DNA from: JBQLZQ01 sp052168355
Lineage (GTDB): Bacteria; Pseudomonadota; Alphaproteobacteria; DSM-16000; Inquilinaceae
Direction of reading: 5' to 3'
DNA length: 64,000 bases
NCBI GenBank assembly: GCA_052168355.1
Contig: JBQLZQ010000068.1
Coordinates: 71,003 to 135,002 of the forward strand
Shown: one piece after another, positions 59,532 through 64,000 of the stretch
Numbering within the stretch: position 1 is the stretch's first letter
How the letters are laid out: each line of letters opens with the position of its first letter
Notes under the pieces: model-generated
Seen by the model: only the letters and a program-made list of their open reading frames with translations
Databases searched by the model: none
What the model was told of the DNA's origin: nothing
Translations under genes and position numbers: made by a program

Positions 59532-60779
59532 ATGGCATCCGCCATGGCCGAGCCCGCCGACCGGGGCCAGCTTGCCTACAACGTCATGCAGTTCTGCCGG
59601 GCGCTGCGCGGCGCCGGCCTGCCGGTGGGGCCCGGCAAGGTGCTGGCCGCCCTGGAGGCGGTGCGCACCATCGGCATCGAGCGGCGGCAGGACTTCTACT
59701 GGGCCCTGCACGCGACCCTGGTCAACCGACGCGACCAGCGCGAGGTGTTCGATCAGGCCTTTCATATCTTCTGGCGCAACCCCGATCTGCTCAAGCGGGC
59801 CATGTCGCTAATGATCCCGCAGGTCGATACCGGCCGCGAGGATGCCGCGGAAGTCAATCGCCGGGTGGCCGAGGCGTTTTCGCGCAATCCCGGCGCCACG
59901 CTGGACGACGATAGACCCGAGCAGCCGGAACTGGAGCTCGACGCCTCGCTGACCGTGTCGGAGCGGGAACGGCTGGGCGCCCAGGATTTCGAGCAGATGA
60001 GCGCCGACGAGCTGGCCCAGGCACGGCGCGCCATCGACGGTATGCGTCTGCCCATCCGGGACGTCGCGACGCGGCGCTTCGAGGTCTTCCCGGCCGGCCG
60101 GCGGATCGATATGCGCCGGACCCTGCGCCAGTCCCTGCGCGGCGGGGGTGCGGCCATCGATCTTGCCCGCCGCCGGCGCCAGCGCCGGCCTCCGCCCCTG
60201 GTGGTGCTGTGCGACATCTCCGGATCCATGGCCCAGTATTCGCGCATGCTGCTGCATTTCCTGCACGCGGTGACCAGCGATCGGGACCGGGTCCACGGCT
60301 TTGTCTTCGGCACCCGCCTGACCAACATCACCCGCCATCTTCGCCACCGCGATGTCGACACGGCCCTGGAGCGGATCGGCGAGGCGGTGGAGGACTGGTC
60401 GGGCGGTACGCGGCTTGGCCTGTGTCTGCACCAGTTCAATCGCTGGTGGTCCCGGCGCGTGCTGGGCCAGGGGGCGGTCGTCCTGCTGATCACCGACGGG
60501 CTGGACCGCGATGCCGGCGCCAATCTGGAACGGGAGATGGAGCGGCTGCACAAGAGCTGCCGCACGCTGATCTGGCTGAACCCCCTGTTGCGCTTCGATG
60601 CCTACGCACCCAAATCTCAGGGAGCCCGGTTGATGATGCCCCATGTCGACGCGTTTCGCGCGGCCCACAATCTGGACAGCCTGGCCGGGCTGGTGGAGAC
60701 CTTGAGCGAGGATCGGCCGATGTCGACAAAGGAGATGGCGGCGTGGCGGCGGCAGGCGGCGGAGGAGGCGGTGGGATGA
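59532..60779 (+). CDS. coxE: VWA-domain protein (CoxE)
   Basis: 415 residues. The N-terminal half is helical and specific to CoxE proteins; the C-terminal VWA domain has the metal-ion site DISGS (Asp228, Ser230, Ser232), TRLTNITRHL and ITDGLDRDAG. A basic RRRRQRRP stretch precedes it. CoxE partners the MoxR ATPase CoxD in maturing molybdenum hydroxylases. Its TGA overlaps the ATG of the next gene. Confidence 0.92.
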   Translation: MASAMAEPADRGQLAYNVMQFCRALRGAGLPVGPGKVLAALEAVRTIGIERRQDFYWALHATLVNRRDQREVFDQAFHIFWRNPDLLKRAMSLMIPQVDTGREDAAEVNRRVAEAFSRNPGATLDDDRPEQPELELDASLTVSERERLGAQDFEQMSADELAQARRAIDGMRLPIRDVATRRFEVFPAGRRIDMRRTLRQSLRGGGAAIDLARRRRQRRPPPLVVLCDISGSMAQYSRMLLHFLHAVTSDRDRVHGFVFGTRLTNITRHLRHRDVDTALERIGEAVEDWSGGTRLGLCLHQFNRWWSRRVLGQGAVVLLITDGLDRDAGANLEREMERLHKSCRTLIWLNPLLRFDAYAPKSQGARLMMPHVDAFRAAHNLDSLAGLVETLSEDRPMSTKEMAAWRRQAAEEAVG

Positions 60780-61096
60780 ACGGCGGCGATACGGTTCTGG
60801 AGCAAGCGGCGGCCTGGCGCGCGCAGGGACGCAAGGTGGCGTTGGCGACCGTGGTCAGCACCTGGGGGTCGTCGCCGCGCCCGGTCGGCAGCCAGCTGGC
60901 CATCGACGCCGACGGGGCCATGGCCGGATCGGTCTCCGGCGGCTGCATCGAGGGCGCTGTCGTGCGCGAGGCCCAGGAAGTGATGGGGGGCGCCCCGCCC
61001 CGGCTGTTGGAGTACGGCGTCTCCAACGAGCAGGCATGGGAGGTTGGGCTGGCCTGCGGCGGCACCATCCAGGTGTTTGTCGAGGCGGTCGAATGA
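60776..61096 (+). CDS. XdhC/CoxI N-terminal-domain protein
   Basis: 106 residues, a complete XdhC_CoxI domain and nothing else: ATVVSTWGSSPRPVGSQL, then GSVSGGCIEGAVV and GLACGGTIQVFVE. XdhC binds molybdenum cofactor, supports its sulfuration and delivers it to apo-enzyme. Here the two halves of XdhC are coded by separate overlapping genes (ATGA at both ends), so they probably assemble as a heteromer. Confidence 0.9.
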   Translation: MNGGDTVLEQAAAWRAQGRKVALATVVSTWGSSPRPVGSQLAIDADGAMAGSVSGGCIEGAVVREAQEVMGGAPPRLLEYGVSNEQAWEVGLACGGTIQVFVEAVE

Positions 61097-61809
61097 AGCA
61101 GGCACTTCTCGAGGCGCTGCTGGCAGCGCGGGCGGCCAAGCGTCCGGCGGCCCTTCTGACCCGGCTCGACGACGGGGCCCAGACCCTGGTCGACGGCGAC
61201 AGGGAACAGGGCGATCTGGCCCTGACCGATGTCCTGCGCCAGAGCCTTGCGGATGCCCGGCAGGCCGACAAGGGCCGGGTGATCGACACCGCCGAGGGTG
61301 CCATCTTTATCCAGGTGTTCAACCCGCCGCTGCGGCTGATCGTCGTCGGCGCGGTCCACATCGCCCAGCCCCTGGCGCCCATGGCGGCCTTGGCCGGATA
61401 TGACGTTACGGTCATCGATCCGCGCCGCGCCTTTGCCAGCGACGCGCGGTTTCCCGATGTCGCCGTGCGCCTCGACTGGCCCGACGAAGGACTGGCGGCG
61501 CTGGCACCCGACCGGCGGACCGCCGTGGTCACGCTGACCCACGATCCTAAGCTGGACGACCCGGCCCTGGATCTGGCCTTGCGATCCGACGCCTTCTACA
61601 TCGCCGCCCTGGGCAGCACGCGCACCCATGCGGCGCGGCTGGAACGGCTGGGCGCCTTGGGCCATGACCGGGCAACCCTGGACCGCATCCACGGACCGGC
61701 GGGGCTGTCGATCGGGGCCGTGTCGCCAGCCGAGATCGCCATCTCCATTCTGGCCGAGATGACGGCCGCGCTGCGGCGCGACCCGGCGCGTCAGCGCGCA
61801 GCGGCGTGA
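61093..61809 (+). CDS. XdhC Rossmann-domain protein (CoxF-like)
   Basis: 238 residues from ATG 61093, overlapping the preceding stop. It matches the C-terminal Rossmann half of XdhC: LIVVGAVHIAQPLAPMA, DVTVIDPRR, then VVTLTHDPKLDD and YIAALGSTRTHAAR, ending SPAEIAISILAEM. It should bind a nucleotide or the cofactor and complete the XdhC-type chaperone. Its stop overlaps the GTG of the fused cofactor gene (GTGA). Confidence 0.9.
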   Translation: MKQALLEALLAARAAKRPAALLTRLDDGAQTLVDGDREQGDLALTDVLRQSLADARQADKGRVIDTAEGAIFIQVFNPPLRLIVVGAVHIAQPLAPMAALAGYDVTVIDPRRAFASDARFPDVAVRLDWPDEGLAALAPDRRTAVVTLTHDPKLDDPALDLALRSDAFYIAALGSTRTHAARLERLGALGHDRATLDRIHGPAGLSIGAVSPAEIAISILAEMTAALRRDPARQRAAA

Positions 61810-63449
61810 AGTTCGGCGATATCCCCACGGGCGAGGCGGCGGGCGCCATCCTGGCCCATTCGGTGCGTCAGGACGGTCTGGTTCTGAAGAAGGGTCACCG
61901 ATTGGCGGCCGACGATATCGCCGCGCTGCGTCGCGCCGGGCTCCGGACGGTGGTCGCGGCGGTGCTGGAGGACGGCGACGTCCACGAGGACACGGCGGCC
62001 ACCCGTCTTGCCGCGGCCCTGACGCGCGACGCCGCGGCCGCCGGGCTGACCGTCGCCGACCCTTTCACCGGCCGGGTCAACATCTTTGCCGCCGCCGACG
62101 GTGTGGCCGTGCTGGACGACGAGGTGCTGCGGCGGGTCAACCTCGTTGACGAGACGATCACCGTGGCCACCTTGCCCCGCTTCGAACCCGTATCGGCCGG
62201 CCAGATGGTGGCCACGGTCAAGATCATCCCCTTTGCCGTCACCGAACAGAACCTGTCGATCTGTGAGGCGATGGCGGCCGCGGCGGCCGGACCGGCCATC
62301 CGGGTGGCCGCCTATCGGCCGCGCGATATCGGGCTGATCCAGACACGGATGCCCGGGACGAGCCCCAAGATGCTGGACAAGACGGCGGTGGTGACGGCCG
62401 AGCGCGTGGCCCAGATCGGCAGCACTTTGACGGCGGAGCGGCGCTGCGCCCATACCGCCAAAACCCTGGCCGGCGAGATCCGCAGCATGGTTCAGGCCGG
62501 GCGCGGGATGGTGCTGATTGCCGGCGCGTCGGCCATCACCGATCGGCGCGACGTCCTGCCGGCGGCGATCGAGGCGGCCGGCGGCACGGTCGATCACCTC
62601 GGGATGCCGGTCGACCCCGGAAACCTTTTGCTGCTGGGACGGATCGGGAGTACGCCGGTGCTGGGCCTGCCCGGCTGCGCCCGGTCGCCAAAGCTGAACG
62701 GTCTGGACTGGGTGCTGCAGCGGCTGGCGGCGGACCTGCCCGTCACAGGACGGGATATCATGGGCATGGGCATCGGCGGGCTTCTGACCGAAATTCCGCT
62801 GCGCGGCCAGCCCCGCGACCGGCCCGCGCCGGCCGCCCCCCGCCCCGCCCGCGTGGCCGCCCTGGTGCTGGCGGCGGGCCAGTCCCGGCGCATGGGCGCC
62901 CGCAACAAGCTGACGGCGGAGGTCGACGGCCAGCCGATGGTGACCCGGGCGGTGGATGCGGTGCTTGCCACCCCGGCCCGCCCGGTGATCGTGGTCACCG
63001 GTCACGAGGCGGACGAGATCGAAGCCGCCCTGGCCGGCCGCGACGTGACCCTGGTGCACAACCCGGATTACGCCGACGGTTTGAGCACGTCCCTGAAAAC
63101 CGGCCTTGAGGCGGTGCCAGGGGAGGTTGACGGCGTGCTGATTTGCCTGGGCGACATGCCGCGCCTGTCGGCCGAGGTCCTGCGCCGCCTGATCGAGGCG
63201 TACGCGCCCGATCGCGAACGATGCATCGTGGTTCCGACCCACGACGGCAAGCGCGGCAACCCGGTGCTATGGGACCGGCGCTTTTTCGAGGAAATGAAGG
63301 GCGTGGCGGGGGATGTCGGCGCCCGGCACATGATCGGCGCCTACGCCGACATGGTCGTGGAGGTGGAGATGGCGGAACCCGGCGTGCTGCTCGATATCGA
63401 CACGCCCGAGGCCCTGGCGGCGCTGGGGCGGACCAAGGCCGCCCCATGA
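61806..63449 (+). CDS. Fused molybdopterin-binding (MoeA-like) and MocA-like cytidylyltransferase
   Basis: 547 residues from GTG 61806. The first 335 or so resemble the MPT-binding/MoCF domain (GMVLIAGASAITDRRDVLPA, then GMPVDPGNLLLLG), and after a proline-rich joint the C-terminal 195 are a MobA/MocA nucleotidyltransferase with LVLAAGQSRRMGARNKL, DMPRLSAE and a closing DIDTPEAL. MocA adds CMP to make molybdopterin cytosine dinucleotide, the cofactor of CoxL-type enzymes. Joining both steps on one chain could channel cofactor directly to the XdhC pair. Fusions like this exist in proteobacteria. Confidence 0.88.
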   Translation: MKFGDIPTGEAAGAILAHSVRQDGLVLKKGHRLAADDIAALRRAGLRTVVAAVLEDGDVHEDTAATRLAAALTRDAAAAGLTVADPFTGRVNIFAAADGVAVLDDEVLRRVNLVDETITVATLPRFEPVSAGQMVATVKIIPFAVTEQNLSICEAMAAAAAGPAIRVAAYRPRDIGLIQTRMPGTSPKMLDKTAVVTAERVAQIGSTLTAERRCAHTAKTLAGEIRSMVQAGRGMVLIAGASAITDRRDVLPAAIEAAGGTVDHLGMPVDPGNLLLLGRIGSTPVLGLPGCARSPKLNGLDWVLQRLAADLPVTGRDIMGMGIGGLLTEIPLRGQPRDRPAPAAPRPARVAALVLAAGQSRRMGARNKLTAEVDGQPMVTRAVDAVLATPARPVIVVTGHEADEIEAALAGRDVTLVHNPDYADGLSTSLKTGLEAVPGEVDGVLICLGDMPRLSAEVLRRLIEAYAPDRERCIVVPTHDGKRGNPVLWDRRFFEEMKGVAGDVGARHMIGAYADMVVEVEMAEPGVLLDIDTPEALAALGRTKAAP

Positions 63450-63492
63450 TGGCCGGTTTGACGACGGCGGGTCGCTGGATTATCAGAACGGT

Positions 63493-63921
63493 ATGACCGT
63501 CACCGACCTTTACCAGCAGGCGATCCTGGATCACGCGCGCGCGGCCGTCGGCGCCGGCCGACTGGAAGATGCCACGGGCACCGCCACGGCCGACAATCCG
63601 CTATGCGGCGATCGGGTGACCGTCGACGTGCGTCTCGACGACGGCCGGATCGCCGCGCTGGGCCATCACGTCCGGGGCTGCGTGCTGTGCACCGCCTCGG
63701 CCTCGATCCTCAGCCGCCATGGCGTCGGAAGAGAGGCCCGGGAGGTCCGCGAGGCGGCTTCGGCCTTGGCGGCAATGCTGGAGAATGACGGCGCGGTACC
63801 GGGCGGCTGGCCGGACCTGTCGATCTTCGAGCCGGTCAAGCGGGCCAAGAGCCGGCATCAATGCGTGCTGCTGCCCTTCGAGGCGGCGCGGCGGGCTCTC
63901 GAAGACGCGGAAGCCGCATAA
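63493..63921 (+). CDS. SufU/IscU-like iron-sulfur cluster scaffold
   Basis: 142 residues. The three cysteines and the aspartate of SufU proteins are present at nearly the same spacing: Cys38 and Asp40 in NPLCGD, Cys63 in GCVLC, Cys124 in RHQCVLLPF. In SufU the four residues bind zinc and help move sulfur from SufS; in IscU-like proteins they hold a nascent cluster. An added Cys66 follows. It ends the operon 43 bases after the cofactor gene, which suggests that it services the 2Fe-2S subunit or the sulfuration of Mo. The last 79 bases of the window show nothing clear. Confidence 0.88.
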   Translation: MTVTDLYQQAILDHARAAVGAGRLEDATGTATADNPLCGDRVTVDVRLDDGRIAALGHHVRGCVLCTASASILSRHGVGREAREVREAASALAAMLENDGAVPGGWPDLSIFEPVKRAKSRHQCVLLPFEAARRALEDAEAA

Positions 63922-64000
63922 AGCAGCGCCTCCCCGCCGATGGCTTCTAGGCTGAATCGACATTCACCGCATCCATAGCATGGCGCAAGCGAGGTAGAGG

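Overview
The window is about 64 kb of GC-rich, densely packed bacterial DNA. Its gene content points to an alphaproteobacterium, probably of the Rhodospirillales type: an NDUFS4-like complex I accessory subunit, a four-gene Aap general amino-acid ABC system, several TRAP transporters, a tripartite tricarboxylate transporter, GntR (FCR-type) control and a form II CO-dehydrogenase-like operon. The taxonomy is inferred from gene content only. No CRISPR array, prophage or insertion sequence was seen.

Layout. 1-560: start of pcm (minus) and tRNA-Cys and tRNA-Asn. 0.7-2.2 kb: a truncated Ada-type regulator coupled to a PEP mutase/isocitrate lyase-like enzyme. 2.2-8.2 kb (minus): a dipeptide/oligopeptide ABC operon (Tat-exported binding protein, two permeases, one fused double ATPase). 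8.6-13.6 kb (plus): tandem Nudix hydrolases, cysteine synthase, AlaX editing protein, mercaptopyruvate sulfurtransferase and two GNAT acetyltransferases. 13.7-17.9 kb (minus): aapJQMP. 18.1-20.1 kb (plus): cystathionine beta-lyase, hisI and a small protein. 20.1-25 kb: a pdxA2-TRAP operon (minus) facing a GntR gene across two identical palindromes. 25-31.3 kb: WYL regulator, GST, YciI, tRNA-Arg, NDUFS4, tRNA-Pro, tandem O-methyltransferases, a secreted protein, a DUF192 protein and a deacetylase.

31.4-35.2 kb: a second TRAP system with a short-chain dehydrogenase, followed by a pair of structured palindromic repeats. 35.4-42 kb: Bcr/CflA MFS pump, tctCBA, LysR and a mandelate racemase/muconate lactonizing family enzyme. 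42.1-46.3 kb: host-attachment protein, an insulating terminator, then a TPP riboswitch controlling thiBPQ. 46.4-52.6 kb: universal stress protein, ICMT-like methyltransferase, Na+/H+ antiporter and a TAXI-TRAP pair. 52.7-63.9 kb: a molybdenum hydroxylase operon (coxG, then coxSLM, a class III adenylate cyclase, coxD, coxE, split xdhC, a fused MoeA-like/MocA-like protein and a SufU-like scaffold).

How it works together. The cell looks like a nutrient scavenger: at least eight uptake systems (peptides, amino acids, three TRAP, one TTT, thiamin, Na+/H+ exchange) are paired with catabolic enzymes and local regulators. The most unusual block is the last one. A CoxL with a form II loop in which Tyr is replaced by Ala is translationally linked to an adenylate cyclase, cofactor maturation genes and an Fe-S scaffold. 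That suggests a molybdenum hydroxylase of unknown substrate with cAMP output, not a classical CO oxidation locus.
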